Assembly: GCA_002256985.1 (NCBI GenBank)
Contig: NCGO01000003.1
Location: forward strand, 124,001-188,000
From: Novosphingobium sp. 28-62-57
Lineage (GTDB): Bacteria; Pseudomonadota; Alphaproteobacteria; Sphingomonadales; Sphingomonadaceae
Direction: 5' to 3'
Length of the DNA: 64,000 nucleotides
Position 1 is the first letter of the stretch, and each line of letters begins with the position of its first letter. A model generated the notes under the pieces. It was not told the origin of the DNA, searched no databases, and worked only from the letters and a program-made list of their open reading frames with translations. The position numbers and the translations under genes were made by a program. Positions 9,063 to 17,495 of the stretch are shown here, piece by piece.

Positions 9063-9359
9063 TCAAGCGACCGAAACGATGCGCAGCAGGGTAAGCTGCT
9101 GGCGGTGACCATTGCGGCGGCGATAGTTGTGGCGGCGACGCTTCTTGAACACGATCACCTTTTCAGACTTCGCCTGAGCGATAATCTCTGCCGAAACAGT
9201 GATCTTGGCGGCATCAGCCAGCGAATCACCTTCACCAGCGAGAAGGACATCACCCAGCGTGATCGTGTCGCCAGCTTCGCCTGCCAGCTTTTCGACCGCG
9301 ATCTTGTCTCCGGCGGCGACCCGATATTGCTTGCCGCCCGTGCGCACGATTGCGAACAT
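9063..9359 (-). CDS. rplU: 50S ribosomal protein L21
   Basis: This 98-residue protein begins [14 protein letters not shown] and has the basic segment [17 protein letters not shown] near residue 75, which is the L21 rRNA-binding signature. The ATG at 9359 is the family start; the frame stays open upstream but that extension is not L21-like. It is the first gene of rplU-rpmA, and its promoter must lie in the 250-base gap 9360-9609, which has no other feature I could support. Confidence 0.98.
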   Translation of the reverse strand: MFAIVRTGGKQYRVAAGDKIAVEKLAGEAGDTITLGDVLLAGEGDSLADAAKITVSAEIIAQAKSEKVIVFKKRRRHNYRRRNGHRQQLTLLRIVSVA

Positions 9360-9609
9360 CGTTCTGTGTATCCGTTCCAAAAGCCATCGGTTGCCCGAGG
9401 CGATTCCAAATGAGGCGCCCAACGCCTGCGAATCGCTGACTGAGGGCAACATGCCGTTTCCCCGCTGGATGCAGGGTCCCGGAAAGAGTGGCGCGGATAG
9501 TCAAACACAGGGCCGGTGTCAATGCGATCTTGCCTGAAATCAGGCGTGTCTTCTGCGCAAGTATCACGCAGGCGCTGGCAGCCGGTGCAGGTCATGCTAT
9601 GGCGCGAGC

Positions 9610-10140
9610 ATGATCAAGCGCAATTCCCGCTTCGCTGCAATGGCTGTTGTGACCGCCGCCCTGCTTACATCCGGCTGCGCGCCCCGCAGCGATTTCCCCT
9701 CGCTCGCGCGTCGCCCGGCCGAAGATGCTTATCGAGCCATGCCAGTCAAGCGGCCAGCGCCGATGCCGCCAGCGGTGATCAGCGACGGTTTGCCTGACCG
9801 ACTTGCCGCGCTGCTGGCGCAGGCAAATGCGGCCCACGCCACCTTCGAATCGCGCCAGACTGCTGCGACGCGCACCGTCAACGCCGCCGCAGGGGCGGCA
9901 AAAGGCACCGAACGCTGGTCGGTCGCCTCGGTCGCGCTGGCCGGGCTTGAAACCGCCCGTTCGCAGGCTGCGATGCCACTGGCTGACCTTGACCGGCTTG
10001 AAGCCGAGGCCAGCATTCGGGCGGTTGAAGGATCAGATGCCGATCTCAAGGCCGTGCGCGACACGCGCATGAAAGTCGAAGCGCTGGTTCAGAGCGAAAC
10101 TGGAGTGATTGATTCGCTGCGGACAAAGTTGGGCGCCTGA
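9610..10140 (+). CDS. Hypothetical lipoprotein with helical C-terminal region
   Basis: This 176-residue protein has a signal peptide ending in lipobox LTSGC (Cys about residue 23). A proline-rich linker (about residues 43-60) precedes a long Ala-rich, predicted alpha-helical or coiled-coil region. No conserved domain is recognised. It stands alone between rplU (divergent) and moaE (convergent). A role in the envelope is the most that can be inferred. Confidence 0.7.
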   Translation: MIKRNSRFAAMAVVTAALLTSGCAPRSDFPSLARRPAEDAYRAMPVKRPAPMPPAVISDGLPDRLAALLAQANAAHATFESRQTAATRTVNAAAGAAKGTERWSVASVALAGLETARSQAAMPLADLDRLEAEASIRAVEGSDADLKAVRDTRMKVEALVQSETGVIDSLRTKLGA

Positions 10141-10178
10141 CCAGACCTCCGCTCACGCTGAGTTACGCGGGAGTCTGG
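10141..10178. terminator. Imperfect hairpin between convergent genes
   Basis: Arms of about 12 bases beginning CCAGAC (10141) and ending GTCTGG (10178), with two internal mismatches, occupy the gap between the lipoprotein stop and the moaE stop. There is no strong T-run on either strand, so a bidirectional terminator role is tentative. Confidence 0.4.
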
Positions 10179-10182
10179 CGTT

Positions 10183-10626
10183 TCAACCCCAGCGCGACAG
10201 GTCCTGCCGATCTTCTGGCCGCGGTTCGATCCAGCGCCAGCCCTTCGCGGTCTTTTCACGCTTCCAGAACCACGATTCGCTTTTCAGGTGATCCATCGCG
10301 AAATCAGCGGCGGCAAAGGCATCGCGGCGATGGCGCGCGGCGGCACAGACCAGCACGATGGCATCGCCGGGGTACATCACTCCGCTGCGGTGCACGATCA
10401 TCAGGCCCTCAACCGGCCAGCGAGCTTGCGTGATGCGGGCAAGTTCTTCCATGCCGGGCAGGGTCATCGGGGCATAGTGCTGCAACTCCAGCGCCTCTAC
10501 CCCGCCAGAATCACGCACTTGGCCCAGAAACGTCACGATCCCGCCGGCGTGGGAATGGCGCGCGTTGAAGGCAGCGATTTCAGCAACCGGATCAAACGGC
10601 TCCAATGCCAGCCGTACGTCCTGCAT
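10183..10626 (-). CDS. moaE: Molybdopterin synthase catalytic subunit MoaE
   Basis: The 147-residue large subunit of molybdopterin synthase transfers sulfur from MoaD thiocarboxylate to cyclic pyranopterin monophosphate. Recognisable segments are GGIVTFLGQVR (residue 28 on), HHYAPM-like LQHYAPMTLPGME, VHRSGVMYPGD, and the lysine-rich active-site stretch WKREKTAKGWRWIE. It starts one base after the moaD stop and is the last gene of the pterin operon. Confidence 0.96.
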   Translation of the reverse strand: MQDVRLALEPFDPVAEIAAFNARHSHAGGIVTFLGQVRDSGGVEALELQHYAPMTLPGMEELARITQARWPVEGLMIVHRSGVMYPGDAIVLVCAAARHRRDAFAAADFAMDHLKSESWFWKREKTAKGWRWIEPRPEDRQDLSRWG

Positions 10627-10627
10627 G

Positions 10628-10864
10628 TCAGCCGCCGCTGACCGGTGGCAGGAACGCCAGTTCGTCGCCCTGCCCCAACGTCACGCCGCCCATATCGGTC
10701 AGCAACTGCCCGTTGAGCGCCATACGCACCTTTTCGCCCAGCAATTGCACGGCCAGCGCCGGATCGAGTGCGGCAAGCACCTGTTCGACTGGCCCCGGCG
10801 CAACGGACATCTCGCCGGTTCCGGCCACATCCTCCAGCCGCCCCATGAACACCAGCCGTGCCAT
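10628..10864 (-). CDS. moaD: Molybdopterin synthase sulfur carrier subunit MoaD
   Basis: This 78-residue ubiquitin-like protein ends in the diagnostic double glycine (PPVSGG) that is adenylated and thiocarboxylated. The segment ALNGQLLTDMGGVTLGQGDELAFLPPV is the typical beta-grasp C-terminal half. The start ATG at 10864 lies 4 bases after the moaA stop; the frame continues upstream inside moaA but is not MoaD-like. It pairs with moaE immediately downstream. Confidence 0.94.
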   Translation of the reverse strand: MARLVFMGRLEDVAGTGEMSVAPGPVEQVLAALDPALAVQLLGEKVRMALNGQLLTDMGGVTLGQGDELAFLPPVSGG

Positions 10865-10868
10865 CGGA

Positions 10869-11873
10869 TCAGCCGCCGGTGGTCGACATGTGGCGCGATA
10901 CGGCTGGCGCGCCGCCCGGCTTGTCAATAACGAAGCTGTGCCGCTCCTGCTTTTCGCCCATCGCGCGGGCAAAGCATTCGGTGAGCGCGCCATCGGGATC
11001 ATCAGAGCGCAGCGCCGCACGCAAATCGACCCGGCCTTCCCCGCCCAGACACATGTAAAGCTGCCCGGTGGCGGTAACCCGCACGCGGTTGCACCCTTCG
11101 CAGAAATTGCCCGTCAGCGGCGTGATGAAGCCCAACCGTCCGCCAGTTTCAACAATATCGACGTAACGCGCAGGCCCGCCCGAGCTTGCATCGCTGCGCA
11201 CCAGCGTCCAGCGCTGTTCCAGATCGCGGCGCACCGCATCGAGTGGCAGGTAATGGTCAAACCGATCGCCCTCCACCTCGCCCAGTGGCATGACCTCGAT
11301 CAGCGTCATGTCATGGCCTTGGCCATGCGCCCAGGCGATCAGCGAAGGCAATTCAGCCTCGTTGATGTCTTTGAGCGCAACTGCGTTGATCTTGACCTTC
11401 AGGCCTGCAGCCTTGGCCGCCGCAATGCCTTCCAGCACTTGCGGCAGCATGTCACGCCGCGAAAGCTTGGCAAAGGCCGCCCGGTCCAGCGTATCGAGCG
11501 ATACGTTGATGCGCTTGATCCCCGCTGCCGCAAGATCATCGGCAAATTCCGCCAGCCGCGTGCCATTGGTGGTCATGGTGAGCTCGTCCAGCCCGTCACC
11601 CAGTTTGCGCCCCAGCGCGCGCACCAGATCAATCATGTCGCGCCGCACCAGCGGTTCACCCCCGGTCAGCCGGATCTTGCGCACGCCGCGCGCGATGAAG
11701 TGCAGCGACAGGCGGTGTAGTTCCTCCAGCGTCAGCACATCGGCCTTGGGCAGGAACTCCATGCGCTCGGGCATGCAATAGGCGCAGCGCAGATCGCAGC
11801 GATCCGTCACCGACAATCGCAGGTAGGTGATCCGGCGGGCAAACCGATCAATCAGGGGCAGAGGCGCGTTCAC
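10869..11873 (-). CDS. moaA: GTP 3',8-cyclase MoaA
   Basis: This 334-residue radical SAM enzyme performs the first step of molybdenum cofactor synthesis from GTP. The N-terminal SAM-binding cluster is CDLRCAYC (Cys26, Cys30, Cys33) and the C-terminal GTP-binding cluster uses Cys258, Cys261 and Cys275. GGEPL follows at about residue 71, and the C-terminal TTGG tail is present. The ATG overlaps the stop of the upstream SDR gene by 4 bases, indicating translational coupling within the folB-to-moaE operon. Confidence 0.97.
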   Translation of the reverse strand: MNAPLPLIDRFARRITYLRLSVTDRCDLRCAYCMPERMEFLPKADVLTLEELHRLSLHFIARGVRKIRLTGGEPLVRRDMIDLVRALGRKLGDGLDELTMTTNGTRLAEFADDLAAAGIKRINVSLDTLDRAAFAKLSRRDMLPQVLEGIAAAKAAGLKVKINAVALKDINEAELPSLIAWAHGQGHDMTLIEVMPLGEVEGDRFDHYLPLDAVRRDLEQRWTLVRSDASSGGPARYVDIVETGGRLGFITPLTGNFCEGCNRVRVTATGQLYMCLGGEGRVDLRAALRSDDPDGALTECFARAMGEKQERHSFVIDKPGGAPAVSRHMSTTGG

Positions 11874-12643
11874 TTGCCCATGTATACGAAGTCTCGCGGA
11901 TAAGATTCAAGGCTTGCGCCCGCATCCACAAACAAAGTTTGCCCGGTCACCGATCGCGCGGTGGCGAGGTAGTGAACGGCATCAGCGATTTCGTCTGCCC
12001 CCGGCAGCCGCTGCAGCGGCATCATGCCTTCAAGCCGCCGCCATTGCTCGGCGTTATAATCAGCGGTCGGCAGGATCAGACCCGGCGCGACGCCATTGAC
12101 GCGGACCTTGGGAGCCATGGCGCGCGACAGGGTGCGTACCGCTGCATGCAGGGCCTGCTTGGACAAGGAGTAGCTGATCTGGTCCGGAACAGGATTGATA
12201 ACGCGCTGGTCCAGGATATTGACGACTGACCCTTCCCGCCCCGCCAGCGCCGCCGCAAAGGCGCGCGTCAGCAGCAGTGGCGCAAACAGGTTCACGCGGA
12301 AATGCTGTTCCAGCTCGTCCAGCGTGATGGTTTCAACCGTATCGTCATGAAACCGCGATGCGCAGTTCACCAGCAGATCAGGAGAGCGACCCGCCGTGCG
12401 CCCTACTTCAACCAGCATCTGTGCGGGGAAAGCGGGATCATCAAGATCGCCTGCCAGCGGAAAAACCTCCGCCCCCAGCCATTCCAACTGTGCCTTGAAT
12501 TCTGCGTCAAAGGTCGATGTGCGGTGCGCATGCAGCGCCAGATCCCAGCCCTCGCTGGCCAGCTTGCGCGCAATCGCTCCGCCAATCCGCCGCCAACCGC
12601 CCGTTACCAGTGCCAAGGGTCGGGGCAGTGACTCCACGCTCAA
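11870..12643 (-). CDS. SDR-family reductase, FolM/pteridine-reductase-like
   Basis: The protein is a 257-residue short-chain dehydrogenase. The cofactor motif [12 protein letters not shown] (about residue 15) has the Arg typical of pteridine reductase PTR1 and E. coli FolM. The NNAG position reads NCASRF, again as in FolM/PTR1 (NAS), and the catalytic YSLSK lies near residue 158. FolM reduces dihydromonapterin and dihydrofolate with NADPH. It lies between folB (upstream) and moaA (downstream) with 4-base overlaps on each side, which supports a pterin substrate. The start is TTG at 12643 (TTGA overlap with the folB stop); GTG at 12637 is an alternative. The exact substrate is inferred. Confidence 0.78.
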   Translation of the reverse strand: MSVESLPRPLALVTGGWRRIGGAIARKLASEGWDLALHAHRTSTFDAEFKAQLEWLGAEVFPLAGDLDDPAFPAQMLVEVGRTAGRSPDLLVNCASRFHDDTVETITLDELEQHFRVNLFAPLLLTRAFAAALAGREGSVVNILDQRVINPVPDQISYSLSKQALHAAVRTLSRAMAPKVRVNGVAPGLILPTADYNAEQWRRLEGMMPLQRLPGADEIADAVHYLATARSVTGQTLFVDAGASLESYPRDFVYMGK

Positions 12644-13014
12644 GCGGCCCGCTCACGCCGCAGCGTAATGCCGATTTCTTCGCCGTTTTCGCTGATGGCC
12701 AGCTTCACGATCTTCACCTCTACCCACATCACCCGATCATCCTGCAGCAACAGCGTTTCGATGATGTGGTCTGCCACGGCCTCGATCAGCTTGAAATGCA
12801 CCCCCTTGGGCAAGCCGTCAGTGGCGGCAAACTTCAGGTCCATGTAATTCTTGCTGGCGGCCAGCGGGCAATCGGGCGTGTAGCGATCCTGATGCTTCAG
12901 CCCCACGCGCATAGTGATGCGCAAAGGCTGCGGCCGTCCGGTCTCTTCGGAATAAATCCCGGTGAGCACGTCGGTTTCAAGATTGGCAACTTCAAGGATC
13001 AGGCTGTCGGTCAT
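12640..13014 (-). CDS. folB: Dihydroneopterin aldolase FolB
   Basis: The protein has 124 residues of T-fold type. The FolB family cleaves or epimerises 7,8-dihydroneopterin in folate synthesis. Recognisable features are the N-terminal LETDVLTGIYSEE (family: V.GIY..E) , a central YMDLKFAATDG, and the conserved LIEAVADHIIETLL helix. The substrate-anchoring Glu is in the first block. It is the first gene of the operon, starting at ATG 13014; 52 bases separate it from the upstream methyltransferase gene. Confidence 0.88.
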   Translation of the reverse strand: MTDSLILEVANLETDVLTGIYSEETGRPQPLRITMRVGLKHQDRYTPDCPLAASKNYMDLKFAATDGLPKGVHFKLIEAVADHIIETLLLQDDRVMWVEVKIVKLAISENGEEIGITLRRERAA

Positions 13015-13066
13015 GAGCGGGCCTTTGGCACCGGGGCGCGTCCGAGTCCACCGCGCTTAGGGATTT

Positions 13067-14026
13067 TCAGTTTTTCCACCGCGCGAAGATCGCGGTGGGC
13101 AGGTGACGTCCACCTTCGCCCTGCTCGCGAATCGCCAGATCGCCATGCTCGATGGTGCCGCCCAAATCTTTCAGCGCCTCAGCCAGCAGCCCGGCGATGG
13201 CCAGCGAGGACATGCGCACGGCATAGACCGTCAGGAACAGGAACCGGCTGTCGGCATCGAGCAATTGCGCGCAATCGGCCACCAGCCCCGGCAGGCTTTC
13301 CTCCAGCCGCCACACCTCACCATCCGGCCCGCGTCCGAACTTGGGAGGATCGAGGATGATACCGTCATAGCGCCGCCCGCGCCGCACTTCGCGCGCAGTA
13401 AACTTGGCCGCATCGTCGATCATCCAGCGCACAGGACGTTCGGCCATGCCCGAAAGCTGGGCATTGGCGCGGGCCTGCGCCACCGACTTCTTCGAAGCAT
13501 CAACGTGCGTGACCGGGCCGTATTGCGACAGCGCAAGCGTCCCCACGCCGGTGTATCCGAACAAATTAAGCGTCTGCGCGTCCCCGCGCAGGCGGGGACC
13601 TCGTGCATCCAAAGGCGCGCTCTCCGGCCTGAGGTCCCCGCCTTCGCGGGGACACTCTGCACGCGGAGCCAACTGCTCCCCCATCCAGTCCCACACCGGG
13701 GCCATATCGGGAAAGAACCCCAAGTGCCGAAACGGCGTACACGATGCGGTAAAGCGCACATCGTTCCACTTGAGGTCCCAGCCATCGCGCGGCACCGGGC
13801 GGTCAAACATCCAGCGTCCGCCGCCGTCCTCGTCAGAGCCGGGCACGAATTCCGCATCCGCCTGCCAATCGGCCAGGCGCGGCGTCCACATCGCCTGCGG
13901 TTCCGGGCGGATGAAGCGGTGTGGCCCGTATTGCTCCAGCTTCCGCCCATGGCCGGAATCGAGCAGGGCAAAGTCCGCCCAGCCATCACCCACCATCAAC
14001 TTGGGCTGGAGGTCCAGCTCAGCCAT
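13067..14026 (-). CDS. Class I SAM-dependent (rRNA-type) methyltransferase with an in-frame repeat insertion
   Basis: This 319-residue protein is of PF10672 (RlmI/RlmL-like) type. SAM motif I is LNLFGYTGVGTLALS (residues 153-167), the acidic VDASKK lies near 176 and the catalytic ILDPPKFGRG near 224. The family methylates rRNA cytosines or guanines; the target is not decided. Residues 125-149 (Pro/Arg/Gly-rich) are encoded by a palindromic repeat (13580-13653) placed between the N-terminal domain and motif I, and look like an insertion that keeps the frame. ATG at 14026 overlaps the thrC 3' end by 8 bases, so the two are probably co-transcribed. Confidence 0.85.
   Translation of the reverse strand: MAELDLQPKLMVGDGWADFALLDSGHGRKLEQYGPHRFIRPEPQAMWTPRLADWQADAEFVPGSDEDGGGRWMFDRPVPRDGWDLKWNDVRFTASCTPFRHLGFFPDMAPVWDWMGEQLAPRAECPREGGDLRPESAPLDARGPRLRGDAQTLNLFGYTGVGTLALSQYGPVTHVDASKKSVAQARANAQLSGMAERPVRWMIDDAAKFTAREVRRGRRYDGIILDPPKFGRGPDGEVWRLEESLPGLVADCAQLLDADSRFLFLTVYAVRMSSLAIAGLLAEALKDLGGTIEHGDLAIREQGEGGRHLPTAIFARWKN
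13580..13653. repeat. Palindromic repeat (family C) inside a coding region
   Basis: The left arm at 13580-13602 and the right arm at 13631-13653 are inverted copies matching 22 of 23 bases. Each arm is itself a small hairpin of the CCCCGC(C/G).. GCGGGG type. The core resembles the intergenic element at 46541-46631 (CCCGCCTTCGCGGG / CCCGCGCAGGCGGG). It is read through in frame by the methyltransferase gene. Confidence 0.85.
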
Positions 14027-15437
14027 GCGTCGGGTGCTGCCGGGGCGTGGCGCGCTCGGCCACATAGGCCGCAACCGCGTCGTAATCGCCCGGCAGCCGG
14101 TCACAACGCTCTTCACGATCAAACAGATCACCCACGCGTGCAGGTAAACCCGGTCGCAGGCCCGTGGCCCGCTCCACCGCATCGACGAATTTCGCTGGAT
14201 GCGCAGTCGCCAACGTCACGATGGGCACGCCCGCCGGAATGCCTTGCGCGACGCGCGCTGCGTGCAGGCCAATCGCCGTATGCGGGTCAAGCACTTCGCC
14301 GCAGGCCTCGAACGCCCAGCGCATGGCATTGGCCATATCACCTGCATCGGCGCGTTCCGAGGTGAACAGCGCAGCTGCCGATTCGCGCTGCGCGTTGGTC
14401 AGCTGCATCGCCTTGGTCGCTTCAAACTGATTCATCTGCGCCGCCATCGCCGCGCCATCGCGCCCGCAGCCATCAAACAGCAGGCGTTCAAAGTTCGATG
14501 ACACCTGAATGTCCATCGAAGGCGCTGCGGTGACCGTTACCGTGCTGGCCGAATAATCACCGGTCGACAGCGCGCGGTGCAGGATGTCGTTGACGTTCGT
14601 CGCCACGATCAGCCGCTCAATCGGCAGGCCCATTTGCGCCGCCACATAGCCTGCAAACACATCACCGAAGTTCCCGGTCGGCACCGAAAACGCGACCTTT
14701 CGCTGCGGTGCGCCCAGTTGCAGCGCGGCGTAGAAGTAATAGACCACTTGCGCCATCAGGCGGGCCCAGTTGATCGAGTTAACTGCCGCGATGCCGAAGC
14801 GGCTGGTCATCGCGCTGTCGTTGAACATGCGCTTCACCATCGCCTGCGCATCGTCAAAGCTGCCGTCGATGGCGATATTGTGGACATTCGGCGCAATCAC
14901 CGTGGTCATCTGGCGGCGCTGCACATCCGAAACGCGCCCATGCGGGTGGAGCATGAAGATATCGATCTTGGCACGCCCGGCCACACCATCAATCGCGGCA
15001 GAGCCGGTATCGCCCGACGTTGCGCCCACGATGGTGATGTGATCATCGCCATCGGCCAGAAACTCTTCAAACAGCAGGCCCAGCAGTTGCAGCGCCACGT
15101 CCTTGAACGCCAGCGTCGGACCATGGAACAGCTCCAGCACCCACTGCGTCTCGTCCAACTGCTTCAGCGGCACGACCGCGGCATGGGCGAAGCGACCATA
15201 GGCCTGTTCGCACAGTTCCAGCAGCCGCTCAGGCGTCAGGCAATCACCCACGAAAGGCAGCATGATCTTTTGCGCCAGCTGGGCATAGGGCAGCCCGGCC
15301 ATTGCGGCGATCTCGTCCGCGCTGAACTGCGGCCAGGTCTCGGGCACATAAAGCCCACCGTCCGAGGCAAGGCCTGCGAGCGTGACGCCCTGAAAATCGA
15401 GCGAGGGTGCCTGCCCCCGGGTGCTGACGTACTTCAT
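14019..15437 (-). CDS. thrC: Threonine synthase
   Basis: This 472-residue PLP enzyme converts O-phosphohomoserine to threonine. The start MKYVSTRG is the family N-terminus, and the PLP lysine is in GPTLAFKDVALQ near residue 112. GATSGDTGSAA is the phosphate-binding loop, and length fits the long (class II, E. coli/fungal-like) threonine synthases. Its 3' end overlaps the methyltransferase start by 8 bases. A palindromic repeat (15511-15575) lies in the 155-base gap between it and surf1. Confidence 0.97.
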   Translation of the reverse strand: MKYVSTRGQAPSLDFQGVTLAGLASDGGLYVPETWPQFSADEIAAMAGLPYAQLAQKIMLPFVGDCLTPERLLELCEQAYGRFAHAAVVPLKQLDETQWVLELFHGPTLAFKDVALQLLGLLFEEFLADGDDHITIVGATSGDTGSAAIDGVAGRAKIDIFMLHPHGRVSDVQRRQMTTVIAPNVHNIAIDGSFDDAQAMVKRMFNDSAMTSRFGIAAVNSINWARLMAQVVYYFYAALQLGAPQRKVAFSVPTGNFGDVFAGYVAAQMGLPIERLIVATNVNDILHRALSTGDYSASTVTVTAAPSMDIQVSSNFERLLFDGCGRDGAAMAAQMNQFEATKAMQLTNAQRESAAALFTSERADAGDMANAMRWAFEACGEVLDPHTAIGLHAARVAQGIPAGVPIVTLATAHPAKFVDAVERATGLRPGLPARVGDLFDREERCDRLPGDYDAVAAYVAERATPRQHPTHG

Positions 15438-15510
15438 GGGATTGGGCGGTTAGCGGCCAGAGGCCAGTGTGGCAAGGATTCTGGGGTGTAGGGAGGGAGA
15501 TACCCTGCTC

Positions 15511-15575
15511 CCGTTCGTGTCGAGCGAAGTCGAGACACAGTTGTGCAGTGTCTCGACTTCGCTCGACACGAACGG
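15511..15575. repeat. Palindromic repeat family B, copy 1
   Basis: Perfect 28-bp inverted arms lie at 15511-15538 and 15548-15575 (starting CCGTTCGTGTCGAGC), with a 9-base spacer. The same element recurs at 30225-30297 and 44031-44098. It sits 17 bases beyond the surf1 stop and upstream of thrC, so it could end or stabilise the cta transcript. Confidence 0.92.
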
Positions 15576-15592
15576 AAACTGGTGCAATTTTC

Positions 15593-16180
15593 CTATTTGC
15601 GCTCCCGCCAGCGCTTGCGCAGCGCCAGCCCATAAATCACCAGCGCCACCCCAGCGAAGAAGAACCACTGCACCGCATAAGCCAGATGGTTGTTCGGCAC
15701 ATCTGCCGGATCAGGCCGCGCGCTGGCGGCAAAGCCGGCCACCGGCGGATCGGCAATCAGCCGCGCCGCGCCATCGGTATAGGGCGCAATCAGCCCCGTG
15801 ACCTTGCCACCAGCCCATTCAGGATGGTCCGGCCCCTTGGTCCAGCCGGCCTGCACTTGTGCGGTGCGGCCATCGCCAATCGCGCAGTTGGCCAGATGGA
15901 CATAGCCCGTTTCGCCCTTGGCATTGCGGCCCGCGATGGAATTCCATGGCGGCGTGATCGATTGGCAATCCACTTGCGAACGATGGAACAGCGCTTTCTC
16001 CACCGCCGCCCCATCGGCAGCGGGAAAAACCACGGTTGCCCCATCGGCAATCGCCGTAGCGTACCGCGCCAGCATCACCTGCTTTTCATCCATGCGCTGC
16101 AACTGCCACACGCCCAGCGCAATCATCGTGGCGACCGCTGCGGCCACGATCACGGTCGAGATAATCGGCACGCGCTGCAT
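15593..16180 (-). CDS. surf1: SURF1-family cytochrome oxidase assembly protein
   Basis: This 195-residue inner-membrane protein has the SURF1 layout: an N-terminal transmembrane helix, the signature LGVWQLQRMDEK at about residue 21, a periplasmic domain containing GRNAKGETGYVHL, and a C-terminal helix preceded by NNHLAYAVQWFFFAG. SURF1 (Shy1) helps insert haem a into subunit I. The start ATG at 16180 overlaps the DUF983 stop. It is the last gene of the cta locus. Confidence 0.92.
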   Translation of the reverse strand: MQRVPIISTVIVAAAVATMIALGVWQLQRMDEKQVMLARYATAIADGATVVFPAADGAAVEKALFHRSQVDCQSITPPWNSIAGRNAKGETGYVHLANCAIGDGRTAQVQAGWTKGPDHPEWAGGKVTGLIAPYTDGAARLIADPPVAGFAASARPDPADVPNNHLAYAVQWFFFAGVALVIYGLALRKRWRERK

Positions 16181-16551
16181 CACAGCAAACCTTCCTTGTC
16201 GAGTCGCGCAATCAATGCCGCCGCCTTGGCAAAGCGCAGCGCCACCGTCACCACCAGCGGAACGACAACGCCCCAAAGGGCAATCAGCGCCCAGACCGGC
16301 AATTGCACCACCTCGTCCAGCTTTAGCGCGGCCAGCACCAGCAGCACCGTGACCGGCAGAACCACCAGATACATTCCCCGCCCGCGCGGCTCATGCCGTT
16401 CAAGCTCCAGCCCGCAAGCCCCGCACCGCTGCGCCAGTGCGCCCGGCGTTGCCCAAGCCCCCTTGGCACCACAACACGGGCACAAACCGAAAAGGGCAGT
16501 CGCGGTAATCCCGGACTGCCCTTTCGAATTGCGGCTATCGCCTTCTGACAT
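16180..16551 (-). CDS. DUF983 zinc-ribbon membrane protein
   Basis: This 123-residue protein carries the DUF983 pattern: a CxxC zinc ribbon at LCPCCGAKGAW near residue 23, a second CGACG pair near 45, and two C-terminal transmembrane helices. DUF983 genes commonly accompany aa3 oxidase genes in alphaproteobacteria, and a role in oxidase assembly is inferred from that. ATG at 16551 overlaps the ctaE stop by one base. Codons about 10-20 contain a perfect 11-bp hairpin with a T-run on the coding strand. Confidence 0.88.
   Translation of the reverse strand: MSEGDSRNSKGQSGITATALFGLCPCCGAKGAWATPGALAQRCGACGLELERHEPRGRGMYLVVLPVTVLLVLAALKLDEVVQLPVWALIALWGVVVPLVVTVALRFAKAAALIARLDKEGLL
16491..16524 (-). 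terminator. Terminator-like hairpin inside the 5' end of the DUF983 gene
   Basis: AAAGGGCAGTC (16491-16501) and GACTGCCCTTT (16514-16524) are perfect 11-bp arms with a 12-base loop. Read on the minus strand the second arm runs into TTTTCGG. It is 27 bases beyond the ctaE stop and could end part of the transcripts before DUF983 and surf1. Function inferred. Confidence 0.5.
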
Positions 16552-17372
16552 CAGTGGACCGGGGCGCCCCAGCTGCCCCATACGTAGATGGCGACAAACA
16601 GGAAAAGCCACACCACGTCAACGAAGTGCCAGTACCATGCCGCTGCTTCGAAACCGAAGTGCTGGCGCGGGGTGAAGTGGCCCTTGTAGACGCGGGCAAG
16701 GCAGACGATCAGGAAAATCGTACCGACGATCACGTGGAAGCCGTGGAACCCGGTTGCCATGTAGAACGACGAACCAAAGGTGTTGGTGCCAAACGCGAAC
16801 GGGGCAGCGGCATATTCATAGGCCTGAATGGCCGAGAACACAGCGCCCAGCAGGATCGTGGCCCACAGGCCCTTCTTCAGGCCATCACGATCCCCATGGA
16901 TCAGCGCATGGTGCGCCCAGGTGAGCGTGGTGCCCGAGCACAGCAGGATCAGCGTGTTGAGCAGCGGCAGATCGAACGGGTCCATGACCGCTTCGATCGC
17001 CTTGGGCGGCCACTGGCCAGCCACAACCTCTGCCAGTTCCGATGGGAACAGCGAGAAATCGAAGAAGGCCCAGAACCAGCCGACGAAGAACATCACTTCC
17101 GAAGCGATGAACAGGATCATGCCATAGCGCTGGTGCAGCTGCACCACCGGGGTGTGATCGCCCGCGTGGGCTTCCTTGATGATCTTGCCGAACCACGAGA
17201 AGAACGTGACGATCACGCCCAGCAGGCCGAGCCAGAAAATGGCCGTGCCGCCAGCCATGTCGTGCATCCAGAAGACGCCGCCAACGGCCATGGTCAGCGC
17301 CGACATGGCACCGGCAAAGGGCCAGATGTCGGGCGGCAGAATGTGGTAATCGTGGTTCTTAGCGCCGGCCAT
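16551..17372 (-). CDS. ctaE: Cytochrome c oxidase subunit III
   Basis: This 273-residue protein has seven predicted helices. It starts MAGAKNHDYHILPPDIWPF, and WPP near residue 142 and YWHFVDVVWLFLF near the C-terminus are COX3 signatures. Subunit III stabilises the aa3 oxidase and binds lipid. ATG at 17372 is the family start; upstream in-frame codons extend into the ctaG-ctaE gap. It follows ctaG by 123 bases and is coupled to DUF983. Confidence 0.97.
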   Translation of the reverse strand: MAGAKNHDYHILPPDIWPFAGAMSALTMAVGGVFWMHDMAGGTAIFWLGLLGVIVTFFSWFGKIIKEAHAGDHTPVVQLHQRYGMILFIASEVMFFVGWFWAFFDFSLFPSELAEVVAGQWPPKAIEAVMDPFDLPLLNTLILLCSGTTLTWAHHALIHGDRDGLKKGLWATILLGAVFSAIQAYEYAAAPFAFGTNTFGSSFYMATGFHGFHVIVGTIFLIVCLARVYKGHFTPRQHFGFEAAAWYWHFVDVVWLFLFVAIYVWGSWGAPVH

Positions 17373-17495
17373 GATCGTTGAAATCCCCAAGTCAGGTCTG
17401 GTCATCTGTATCGTGCTGGGCAGCAAGGCCCGGCACGCTGTTCGCCTTGGCCTTTATCGCCGGGTTTGCTTGCGGTCCAGAGGCTTTTCCATCGT

